From assembly GCA_036023115.1 (NCBI GenBank), contig JAYKKT010000079.1:7611501-7675500 (forward strand): DNA of 64,000 nucleotides. Direction: 5' to 3'. The notes under the pieces were generated by a model, which worked only from the letters and a program-made list of their open reading frames with translations, ran no database searches and was not told the origin of the DNA. Shown here piece after piece: positions 44,803-56,552 of the stretch. This stretch comes from Brasenia schreberi (Eukaryota > Streptophyta > Magnoliopsida > Nymphaeales > Cabombaceae). The position numbers and the translations under genes were made by a program. Positions within the stretch are counted from its first letter, which is position 1, and each line of letters begins with the position of its first letter.

Positions 44803-46926
44803 TGGATCAAACACTTTTCTCCCCTTTTTGATTGAGAATACTATAAACAAAATTTTTTGGTCTTGTATGGACTTAAAACTTTGCTTGCAAAAAATGTTTT
44901 ATGGACATTTTTTGTAAAAGAGATTTATCTGATTATTCGACGATTGTGGGAAGGTAGGTTCTTGTCGACATGGACTTTCTGGAACCGACGCTCAAGGGTC
45001 AGCCTATTCATTTAGGAAGAGTGATTTTGGAATCCTAAGTTTTTTCAAAACAATTTTGATTTAAAGCAACCTTTTCTAAAATGGTAATGATTTAACTTGT
45101 TTAAATTAGGTTTAGCCCTATGAAAACAAAATTTGTTCTGTTTTATAAAATGAAAGTTTGTAATTTCAAGAAGCTTTTATTTGTACCACTCACAGACAAA
45201 ATTTGGTAGTATTTCTCTAAGATATGGTGACTGAAAAATTGGGGGATCACACAGGGTCTATGCACTATGCTAAATCTGCAGAAATTTTCTTATAAAAAAA
45301 TAATGATGAATCCTTAGTGATTTAATGATCATTCAAAGAATTTTGTTAAAGACTAATACTCATTCGGAGAGGAACTCATCTACATATAGATCCTAGGGCA
45401 TCTCTCTCAAACAGGATTACTCGCTTGGAAAATATATGCAATCATAGCCCAATGCGCTCCCGTTGATTAATCCAACATAAGAGTAATTACATATGTTATC
45501 ATATGTAAACGTGACAGTATGTTCCTCTTATGGCTTATTGAGTTAAATTAAAAATAGCCAATGCATCGAAGAAATGAGAGAAGGGATGATATAACATATA
45601 AGCATAAAAAATATGACAACATATAAGATATAAAGTATATTGGGATAGAAGAAACAAAATCTTATAAAGATAACGGATTTCTCTTACCTATAACCCTCTC
45701 CTTCGCACTTTCAAACTAGGGCAACCCTCCTTTTGTAATAGTATTCTATGAAAATGGTTGTTACTATTAAGTTTATAAGTATTGGAGACAAGAACTCTAA
45801 GCTTACAATAAGAATGAAACAAGAAAAAAGAGTAGAGTGGCTTGAGGCTTTCTCTCTAGGTCTCTTACTTTCTCTCTCTTCCTTAGATGAACTCCTCCTT
45901 GGATTAGGAATGAGTACCCTCACGTCCTCCTTGGCTGGGCTTATCATTCTTGGGTTGAAATTCTCTTTTCTTGATCACCCCATCCTCCTTTTATAGGTAT
46001 TTTCTTGAATCAAATATTTTTGGGTTATTGAGTCTGATTCAATCCATAAAGGAGCATCCTAACGTGGAAAAGGCAATTTGGACACATGTGCCACATGTTG
46101 AGAAGGTTGTGCACTGTTTGGACACGTGAGAGTTATATGTATAGATTTCATAGACTGGGGCTAGCGCCCTGGCACTGCATGTGGGGGTTCCCATGCGTCG
46201 CGCGTGGGGGTTTCGCCAGGTGCATGGGGGATCCCACCAGGCACATGGGGGGTCCTGCTAGGCATGTGGGGGGGGCCTGCTTGATGATGTGGTGGCGGCC
46301 CCCGTGGGGTCCATGGTGGCTGGTGGTGGTGCATGGTAGTATGGGAGGCCTGTGGTCGCATACATGGTAGCCAGTGGTGGCGCTTTTACCTTTTTATGTA
46401 CTATGGGTTGATCTTTTTAACTATTTTAGACCGCTTTAATCTTGTAGATGTGTGCTTAAGCTTGAGCCGTCACCGAATTTTAGTCTTTTAAATTTGTAAT
46501 GTCCTTTCTTAGCTTCATTCCTCCATGTTTGTGGCCTGAATGTTTTATTTTTCTTTTTTTAATTCAAATATGCTTATAGGGGTAAAATGGTCTTTTATAA
46601 AAGTTTTACAAGTAAAACTTATTTTGATTCCAAATGCCCAATTTTAGATTTTGCAACCCTTTCTATGAAGGAAACACACTTGAAACAATGAAATTTCACT
46701 AATACAGCCTTGAAGGTAAAATGGTTATTTTTTGGATTTTGTGAGTTTGATTTTTTATGAGATTCGAAGTACCCTCATTTTGAGGTTTCCACCAAATTTT
46801 GGTTTGGAAATGAGCTTGCTTAAGGTGTCTTTGTTGGAAGAAACCTTATAAGACCTAAGATCACAATTTTTCTTATACATGAGGAACTTTTGAAAAATCT
46901 TTTTACCAAATTTGTGGGTGTTTACA
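44803..46926 (-). repeat. E: LTR related to the gypsy group, probably solo, boundaries approximate
   Basis: The right end is GTGGGTGTTTACA at 46926 (minus-strand TGTAAACACCCAC). At about 44980-45003 it carries GGAACCGACGCTCAAGGGTC, the block found about 170 nt from the LTR 3' end in A, C, D and the solo LTR, which puts the left edge near 44803. CCTATAAAAGGAGG on the minus strand (45997-45984) is a TATA box. A GGGG-rich minisatellite lies at about 46180-46280. No gag-pol flanks it. LTR F is a fragment of the same subfamily. Confidence 0.62.
46180..46280. repeat. Short G-rich minisatellite in LTR E
   Basis: Repeated CATGGGGGATCCCACCAGGC-like and CATGTGGGGGTT units (about 30 bases) make a glycine/tryptophan-codon frame that I do not regard as a gene. 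Confidence 0.6.
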
Positions 46927-49900
46927 AATACTCACAAACAAACCAAACAAATAAAAAGGGATAGGGAGAAAATAACTTAACTACTTGAATTGATCTTCTT
47001 CTTTTTTAGAGTTTTTCTTTGATGTCCATAATGTAAGAAGAGATCCCCTTTTATAGGAGAGGCCTAGATAAATGAAATTGGCATACAATGCTTTTCTTAC
47101 AATAAAAACTCAGCAGCTAAACTTGAAGGTGATAAACCTTTCCATGTAAAGGTTGTTTTTGTCTTCGTGATAAAATATGATTCTTTCGGCAAGGTAGACC
47201 TTGTTTGACTTCGACTGAACCCCCTTGTTGCACCTACACTGGTTAATTCTCAGTTGACATGGACCAGGTGGAACGTTCTCTACCTTAGTATGAGCCTAAC
47301 TTAAGCATATTTTCCCATTTGATATGAAACTCACCATGATTAATCTTGAAAAGGAGCTTGAACATTCTATATTAAATGTGACTTGATCAAACCATAAAAC
47401 GGCAATAGTATGGGTCATCCAAGATATGTGAGTCAAATATGAGGTCAAATGGATTTCGAGCCATGTAGGGTAATAAATGGGTCAAAGTACACAAACTTGG
47501 TTTAACAAGTAAGTTCATTAGGTTCAAGTCTATCAAAGATAGAATCAAATAGGTTGAGTCATGGGTCAAGTGAATCAACTAGGTGAATCTATTGACTTTT
47601 CAAAAATTAATTTTCTTACACAAGCATATAAAATGTACATAAGCTTGTAACCGAAATTCATATGCATAAATACAAGTTGAATGGATAAAAACGTGAAATG
47701 CATAAGTCAACTTTCAAAAATTCATTATATTTCCAATTCATGGGACAACTTTCCAAAATAATCATGAAATCTTGAATGTGCAAATCGACATTTGAATTAT
47801 TTCATATTACCTTTTATGTCACGTGTCGTTATAGTGATGTTTTTAAAATATCAACATCTGATCTAATATGTTCATCATAATGTCAGGAAAAATTATTTCG
47901 AACTCTATAGGTCTAATTGAAAATCGACAGTTGAACAGATCAAAAAGGTTCTCGAAAAGACCACGAAAATTTCTAAGAGACGCGGAAATAGTACTTCAAG
48001 GTCCATTTAAGAGTATTCTGGTCCTTGGTCGTAAGTTTTCCAGATAATTATGACGAGCACAGAGTTGAAATCAGGGGACAAAAATGAAATTATCAAGTAA
48101 ATTTTCTTGAAAAGTAGACCTTTTAAGCTTTGAGGCACTTCTTGCTGATTTTATGATCTGGTTGCATAGAAACAAATATGAGAAGTTAACGTCGTGTAGT
48201 TCGCATTGTGTACTGTAATTCTCATAAAACTCCTTAACATGTTTTTCAACACTGACAAAAACTGTTGTGAGTTTAATTCTATAATTGTAAGGTTAAATCA
48301 TAGGCATCTTAATCTTGATGATCTCAAAATATTCGAAATTTTGGGTGATTATATACGGAATTTACAAGTTTGGATTTGAAACAGATGTTCGTCAACCGTG
48401 TTAAGAGTAAGCACTGTTTCGGATCTCGTTTCTCTTCAATAGCTTCGAGTATGAATCTGTATTTTGGTAGGATCGAACTCGCGATTTTGGTAATTTTTAA
48501 TGTTATGACTGAATTCTTGTGAATTTTACAAGTTGTGATCAACGGTGTCAAACTTCGTAAGTTATCTGAGACAAATTTGATTTCCTGATTTCACATCCGG
48601 CACTGCGAATTAGCACATTCTTGCAGTACGTATTGACCTTATTGGCTCACTTATCAATTTTCTATGAAATTTCTAAAGCAGACCAAAATCTATCAATTTC
48701 TATACCCATATCTCCTCTTGAGAAGCACAAATATGTACTTGTTTCAAATAGGATAAATCATGATAGTAATCTTGTTCACCAGAATCAGAAGGCTTATCTG
48801 TATAAAACCTTTGGGTCCATTCCCTGAGTTCATTAGAGGATTTGTTAAATTAAAGGGTATTGCATCGTGAGTTTTATCATTTTCCTCAAGAATACAAGTT
48901 CGTTCATGCATACACTCAAAAATGTATCTTTGATCTAGTGTTTGAGATTTGTACTGACAAGCAAGTATATAAAGTGGCATGCATGCATATATAATCATTG
49001 AAAACTAACAAAAAGTACTTTTTCTCCCATACTTGTTGCTTATGAACGAAATCATCCACCAATATTGGAGATGTATATCAACTCCAGATTCTGAAAAATT
49101 TGACAAAATGTAAAAGTAGTCTAAAGGAAATTGACGTGATAGACTCATATTCTAGGAGAATTGGTTTCCTTCGCGATAGAAATGCTGATTTCAGGGCTAC
49201 ATGTGGCCGAAGACAAACCCAGTACCAGAAACTTTTGGTTAAACAAAATAGACATGAGAAACCCGGAAAATTTACATGATGTGTGATTTCACTTAATGGA
49301 TGCTGCACATAGAGTTCAATGACTTCTTTATGTAATTAAACCACTCATTAATTTGAATCAAAATTTCAATCGGAAAGGTTTCATGAAGATGGACTATGAA
49401 TCACCGCTATGGCTTTTCCATGTTGTCTTTGTAACTAAGCGAGTTAAATAATGAAATTAATTAGTTGAACAGAGTGCAAAAGCATGCATGTGCCATGTCT
49501 TTCGTACAGCTAAGAAGGCATAAGAATGCTTTGACGTCATTATTAATCCAACTAAAAACTGAACAGAATCTTCATTATGCTACCCTCTTGTGAGATCTTC
49601 TCTTGTGAAAATTTTAAATACCAACTCCTGCATGTTGCCAGCAGAGCAAAAGCACCGTTCTCCATGATACACGCTGAGGTGACACACAAGTTGGTCCCTG
49701 CACTGGCTACACATGGAACTAATCGTCAAGGTAGTCTTGCTCCCCATCATATTGTAATAAAATAATGAGTCATGTCAATCTGTGCCTCATTAAATAATGC
49801 ACAAGTTAACAGGCAGCCTCCAACTTTTAGAAAAAAAATACTATGTAGTCCTGTTGTTCAGAGAAAGAAATGCACCAAACTTTATAAATGTGTGTTTTGT

Positions 49901-51341
49901 GTGTAGGGGGCGTTGATGCCCTTTTATTGAAAATATATATTGGTAGAAATTTTTAAAGGGTATGACTTGCTTTGCAAGGCATTGTAAGTATGAGTAAGGC
50001 ATGTTATAGTAAGACTAACTTACAGTAAGGAAAGGCTTGTGAGAATATGAAAAAAAAGATAAAGTTGCAATAGATGAAATTCAATTTTTTATTTTGTATG
50101 AACTTCTATGGTCACTTGATATGGATGGACTTACATATCAACTAAATTATAATTATGAGATTAGATTTTTGCTCATCGTGTTGGTGGAATATGTGTTGTA
50201 CTAGTTTTTGTGTAATTTTTGCAGCTAATGGTACATTGTTATAGAGAGAATTGGAGATGTCGGACTATCATTCATGGTGTGAGTCTTCTTCATAATCTTG
50301 ACTGTTCATCTCTTTGATCAAACAGGCTAGATTCAAAACAGGTGAAAATAAAAAATATATTTTATACGTTTTTTGCTTTTTCAAAAACCTACTTTTGTTT
50401 TTCGTATTTGAATCTGGACCGTTCAGATGATCCAAATTGTCAAAAAGATTCTAAGATGAATCATAGTCTACCATCTCCCATTCTCTCCATTGTTATATTA
50501 CAGGAGATAATAGTTATCCAGAATTGTGCAGTTTATGTATGTACACATTATTGTTTGTAAAATTCTGCAGCTATTAAGTTCTTATAATTAATGAGAAATC
50601 TGTTGTAGAGATTATTGCTACGACTAGAGTCTTGGATATATATATGTTAGCAATCTTACGACATGATCATAAAAATTTCTGCCTTTGCTTTGCTCTTCCA
50701 TATAGAGGAACTGCAATTAGAAAAGATACGTAAGTTATCAGTCAAGTAAAAAAGCTGCGAAACGAAAACGGATCAACGATTATAAAGAGTGATGAAAACA
50801 AAATTACAAGCAAACAAGAACCCTAAGTGATCGCGTTAATGGACCGTATGTGCATGAGCGTTGTTGCGCTTTGCTAGCGCAATCGCAGTAAAGTTCTTGG
50901 GAAAATATGATCTTTTGACATGATGATAAAGTTTCTTTATCAATTAAAATGAATGCTTAAACTTTATGGAACCGCAGAATCATAACTTCGGAAATCTGAG
51001 AAGTTTAGAGAAAAGTGTACATAGAGAATGAAGAATCCAGGATCCAAACGCGCGAGTCGAGCCGCCAGGAGCAGCTGAAGCATGCCTGCTGTTGGAATCC
51101 ACATAGAATCCATTAAGCCTTCATTATTTAATTAATCCTGTACAGTAGTGAGTCGAGACTATGGGGGACAGGGTTAGGTTGGAAAGGACACGGAAAGAGG
51201 GATCCGTGTTTGAATTTGGATCCTCGTTCTTGGTGGTCAACCCTCCTTGTTGGTGTCTCCTCACCTTCACAAGTCCTTATCTGCTGGACTTTCTTTAATC
51301 CACTCAACATCAAGCACAAGGCACCCACTTGTGTCTTTGCG

Positions 51342-51343
<2 letters not shown>
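46927..51343. other. Non-coding stretch, possibly with further LTR remains
   Basis: No protein-like frame. CCTATAAAAGGGG on the minus strand near 47058-47046 and the flanking text resemble an LTR promoter, so LTR E may itself sit in an older LTR; this is weak. The 48000-49000 part has unique-looking sequence. Confidence 0.4.

Positions 51344-51417
<74 letters not shown>
51344..51417. repeat. (TC)n(AT)n compound microsatellite
   Basis: About 20 CT units run to 51384 and then about 17 AT units. Confidence 0.97.
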
Positions 51418-51420
<3 letters not shown>

Positions 51421-52119
51421 CACGAAATCACAGGATCTCCTTTGGCCAATGGCACACCAAACCTTGTCTACCTATCCTTGCCCACAGTTTTCTTGGAAAA
51501 GTTACCATTGTGGCATCAAACACCTAAGCAACAAATGTGCAACTTGATGTGTATGCAAGCAAGGCTTCTGTTTTGCACTATCTACATGTATCAAATGGAC
51601 GACGAACTTATAGGACACCAATTAAATAAGCAAACAGGAAACTTATTGCGTTCCATATACACGGCTCGATCTGGTGGACGGAGCAAGCCATGCATTGATT
51701 AGCTAGAGGAGATATATATGCTACCCACTTGTCTTGACATGAATCCCGACCCTTCGCCCGTGGGCAGGGACAGTGGCCAAACACTGCTGATCATCTAGCT
51801 TTCGGTACATATCAAGGACCAAAACAAACAGTCAACGCCTTGTTGCGTTGGTCAGAACGAAATCTCTCTAATAATTATTTCAAGCCCAGTTTTATCCAGA
51901 AAAAGACGGCAAGGAAAACAGTTAGAAAAGATCATTATAATACTGCGGGAGATATCTATGAACGAGACAAATCTATCTCTTGCGATTATGAGGACTTCCG
52001 TGGGGCTGAATTACAATATTCATTATAAGATTTTCGAAACCAGCAGGGATGCATTCTGGAGCGCTGATGAAGACCAGATGAATTATTAAGCGGAGACCAA
52101 CTTTAGTTTCCAGTTTTCT

Positions 52120-52600
52120 ATTACGGAGAAATGAGGTGGGAGGGAATTCGGGAGAGAGCGAGGGCACGAAACCCGCCAACCACGCGAGGGATCGTGTGTC
52201 CACGATTCGATCCAGCAAGCCGATCCCATCTCCAACGTGCGTTTCCGCAGCTATTGCCAGTCAACATCCACGTGGCTTCGGCTGATTGGAAGAAAGGCCG
52301 CGTGAGGGAAACGAGGACAATGGGAGACATCTCTGGGGCTCCGCCACGCGTCCACACGTCCGGTTGGGTGCACTTCAGGTGGGTCCGGTCCACGCGGCGT
52401 TGCTTTTGGGTCCAGGCATGTAGGGCTCTGGCGTCAGCTCTCCCTTTCCCGTAGTAAAACGGGAGTTGAGGAAATCGATGATTCGTGCTTCTCGTACGCG
52501 ATCCAAATCGGACCACGCCCTTCACGTTGATCGTCTCTGTTTCCAACCCATATGCTACAGCTGGCCCGCGCATGCAATCGTCTCCAATCTCTGCAATTGA
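52120..52600. other. GC-rich island without a recognisable gene
   Basis: GC content is clearly above the AT-rich surroundings, with many CG dinucleotides and a G-box core CCACGTGG at 52269-52276. Overlapping open frames on both strands (52131-52454 plus, 52573-52121 minus) show no motif. It may be the promoter or first exon of a decayed or unlinked gene. Confidence 0.4.
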
Positions 52601-52829
52601 TTTGGTGGGTGAATGTCCAAATCTGACCCATACCGGACCCGTTAATATGTAGTATCAGAGTTCCGCACACAAATTCAAACTTTAGGCAGGGGTCACCATC
52701 CTTCAATATAAACTAAATTATCATTTGAATCAAAACATGAAGCAGAGAAAAATCACTTTCGTATTTCTTTGAATGAACTTATCATTGAGTTCATTTAACA
52801 CAAGATCAATAATAACATTAAATGCCTCA

Positions 52830-54230
52830 AATCGATAATATTAAAAATTTATCACTTCATATTGTCTTTGGCTTGATCTCTCACTTGGATTTGTAAAGTG
52901 GTATTTCATTTTCCTAACTTCTATACAATGATCCTTACAAAATGAATAAACATTTTCAATAAAATCTTTTGAAGCACTCTCTTTATTTTTTAGCATATTT
53001 CGTTGTCTCTTACTTATTTTTATAAGGTTCATAGCATTTATATTGTCTTTCTCTTTTCTTTGTAAAGCTACTCACAAATCATTTGTCTTTCCCAAAATAT
53101 GTTCTATTAAATGCATAATAAATACAAAGTTAAATGTCTTAATTAACTTCTATCATAAATATGCATTGGATCTTTGGGTTGCATATGTACCCACCTCATT
53201 GACAAATTCAAGAACATTTTTGACAGATAAAAATATTCTCATTAAGTAGCACAAAGTAAAAGAATTTGAATCCCAGCATGTCTCTCGTGTACTCCATGCA
53301 ATTGATTCAAACCTCTACCACTTTCAATAAACTCAATTTTGAGTTCGTTTCGAACTCTATCTAATTATAGTTCTCTAAGCAGTTTAACTATTTTGCAAGA
53401 GCCTTATACATAATTCATTATAGGATAAATAGCATCAAATAATTGAGTTATTTCTCTATGATTCTGCTATAACTATGAACTGGAGTTGGTGAGCAAAATA
53501 AGAACATAAAAAGCAAAAATATTTTCATTCAATATCAATGCTTTTATGCCATCGAACTCACCTTTTATATTATTGGCATCAACATATTTTTGACCTCACA
53601 ACTTAATATTGCTTAAACAAAGTTTAGTGAACATATTTACCATGTCTCCTTTGAGTGATATTGTTGTAGTATTACTAATATGTTCAACAATCTAAACTCT
53701 TGAATTTATATATCTTAATACTTGTGTTATTTGCTCTTTAGTTGATATGTCTCTTAATTTATCAACTAAAATAGTAAAAACATCTATTTCTATTTCTTTA
53801 ACAAATTTGTACACTATTTCACTTGTAATTGCATTGCCAATATCTTTTTGAATTGAAGGTTCTATCAGTTTCAAATTCTCATAGTATAACAGTTTGAATT
53901 TCATCATTATGATAAGTTAGGAATCTCAAGAAAATTACCTTTATTTGAGGACCCATCTCACTCATCGTAACCATGGAATGGAAGACCTTTATGTAAGAGC
54001 AATAATACCACATCAATCGAAGTATTCAAGCGAATATCATAGCTTTTCTTTTCTCCCATTGTATGCATAGCAAATCTAGTAGTGATTGCTTCTTTCTCAT
54101 TCTTCAAAGCATCATATTTCATTTTAGCATTATGATGCACGCTATATTTAGGACTTTCATGGTTATAGAGCTTCTTTTCTCTTTAAAATGGATAAATCTA
54201 GTAGTGATTACTTCTTTCGTGCACCTATGA
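52830..54230 (-). pseudogene. hAT-superfamily transposase (DUF4371 / MYM zinc-finger type) pseudogene
   Basis: Read on the minus strand from about 54230, pieces match in order the plant hAT transposases often labelled zinc finger MYM-type protein 1-like. 54140-53958 encodes RLNTSIDVVLLLLHKGLPFH (the usual LNASIDVVRFLLxQGLAFRG). 53907-53692 encodes PSIQKDIGNAI and FTILVDKLRDISTKEQITQV (usual ILVDESRDISxKEQM). After an in-frame stop come segments around 53690-53550 with GQKYVDANNIKGEFDGIKA, matching GQGYDGASNMxGEFNGLK but lacking the normal DGA. 53032-52841 holds a C-terminal remnant. Many stops and the altered catalytic-region residues show it is dead. Terminal inverted repeats were not located. 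Confidence 0.78.
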
Positions 54231-55800
54231 CCTAAAAAGAGATAACAAAATAAATAATCTACAACATTTTCCTCTATATTCATTCCAACCATTGAAACTC
54301 ATCAAACTAGGCTGATATAAAACAGGCACTTATTGATTCCTTTTCCAATCCATAGCAATTTATGACCTCATGGTTGTTATGAATTTCTTTGTAAGTAAGC
54401 ATGCCAAATTTTATCTTAATCATTAACATTATAACTTGAAATTGACGGTTTCAATCTAGGATCAACAATTAAATCTTTTACTTCTTATTTAAAGTGAGAT
54501 TTATATGTACCTATGGTCTCAAAGTTGTTTTGATTTAGATTAACAAAACATGGTAGTCCTGTCAAGATGAGATCTTCAATTGATCTTCTTATTAAAAAAT
54601 CTATATTTATATATAATGAAAAACCAAAATATACAATTAAAGAACCATGAGTTAAAGATTATAATTATCCAACCCCTACCTTAGCCAACAACATATGACA
54701 TAAAAGGAGACATAAAACTAAAAACCCTAATCAAAACATAGAATATACAATGGATTTATGCAAAAGGAGACAAAATAATATATTTCAATATACATTATGA
54801 TTAACAAATCACGACACATAAAACTAAAAGACCTTAATTCTATATGGTCCATACAATACCAAATTATAATTAATAGAACCTAATTAGCAAGATCGCCCAC
54901 TTATGTAATGCTTTCTTTCTACACAAAGCGAGAGGTATGCTCAATTTCTTTAGAAAAGTGTCCAAGAAATCTAATAGAACAAACACGATCAGAAAGAATC
55001 ATATACTTTTAATACAATATAGCATAAGCATTAAAAGAAACTGTCATCTTTGGGAATTTGAATCCTTCGTCAATTACCTAAATTCATAATGGCTTTTTGG
55101 ATTAGCACTCCATAAGTAAAAACTAATAGAAAAAGTAAATGTGTTATTGACTTTTTGACCTTTGCTCAAAGAAACCAAAGCATAACCCTTGTTGTTGTGA
55201 GATTTGTGACATATCAAATAAAAAATCTGTATTGAAAGGAAAGGATAAATGTAACCAAACAAACGGAAATAAGAGCTCAGGGTGGCCTTAAAGACTACAA
55301 GACGTCCAAATTTCAATCATCATCACGACCTTTATGTTTTTCTATGCAAAGAAGGACGGTGTTTGGCTCATTCAAGAACTTGAATGAAAAAGTTTGGGAT
55401 GATGGTACCGAAAGATAAAGAAGAAAAGATGGGAAAGCAAGCGAAAGCACTAGACATGATACAAGGCCTTATTTGATATAGATTTATGAAAAGACTGTCA
55501 AATCAGAATGTGAAGAGAGGCATAATAGAAACATACGAGCAAAATCAGAGCTGAATGATTTGGGATGCTGTTGAAAACCTAATTTTGGTTGTTTGGATTA
55601 GAATCCAGTTTCGAATATGATTATTGATTATTTGATCTGAAATAACTAATAAAATTTATATTTAGGTGATTAAAATGATTTTATTTATGAGCGGCTATCT
55701 TTCTTGTTCTAAAATTAAGGTGGGATGGTTTGTACAACATATGAGTGGAGTACCCCTCAACATTTACCAAAATTTGAAGCATCTTGTTTATATTTTTTTC
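54231..55800. other. AT-rich non-coding DNA between the hAT remnant and GH3
   Basis: No coding motif. The part 55800-56320 becomes GC-richer and merges into the GH3 upstream region. Confidence 0.5.
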
Positions 55801-55819
55801 AAATTTAGGATGAAATAGT

Positions 55820-56552
55820 TGTCCCACCTCACCTCAATGTGCGTCCGCTGCTACGTATCCGACCGTTAATATGTCCCAGACTTCAAAAGCCAGAGTCAGC
55901 TTGGCATTGGCCCTTGATACTCTTAGGGAGTGCGAGGGGCGGTAACATTGAGGACTTGCAGTTATCCGCGTGTCCATGGCGAAGACGGTTGGCGGGATGG
56001 GGCCCGCTGCCAGCTAGGCCAAACCCAAGCCTGGAGCGTGCTCTAACCAACCGAGTGTGCTGGGCTCGCTCGCCATCCCACGTTTCTCGAAGTCCCTAAG
56101 CTAAAACCCGCAGGGCAACAGAAACAGGGTGCCCAGTATTTCGAGGAACCGGCTACAGCAGGTCACCGGCGTCACCTTTTGGCGACGGGGCCCACCACTT
56201 GCTACGGCCCTTGGAACTCTGGGCTCGATGTTTCGATCCCAGACGGGTTTGCGGGTTTCCTTGTACGACAAGCACAGCCCAAGAAAAGGGAAGCCCGGGA
56301 CAGTCCACTTTCATTGAGAAAAAAGGAAAAAAACATCTTAGTGTACTTTTTTCGTTCTTGAGGGAAAAATGGTAACTGATAAAATTACCGTAATTCATGC
56401 ATTGATTTTTTCATTGAAAGCATGAGTGGAGTACAGCCACCACCACCCGCTCGGAGCAAAGCAAGCGCTATCTATATATACCCCTTTACTCTCCCTACAC
56501 TGCATGCTCCCCACCAATTCCTCACCTTCGAATCCTTGGCATTCGTTTAACC
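55820..56552 (+). promoter_or_regulatory. GH3 upstream region with TATA box
   Basis: CTATATATA at 56472-56480 is a good TATA box, giving a predicted start near 56505 and a short leader of about 50 bases before the ATG at 56553. TGTCCC occurs at 55820-55825 and 55872-55877 and as GGGACA at 56297-56302; these hold the TGTC core bound by auxin response factors. The classical TGTCTC element was not seen in this stretch. Auxin control is expected for the family but not shown here. Confidence 0.6.

Noticed and set aside
46086..46370. Glycine/tryptophan-rich 94-residue frame
   Set aside because: Translation of a G-rich minisatellite inside LTR E.
52121..52573. 150-residue open frame, minus strand, in the GC-rich island
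   Set aside because: Arginine-rich and overlapped by an equally long frame on the other strand; GC-rich DNA gives long open frames by chance.
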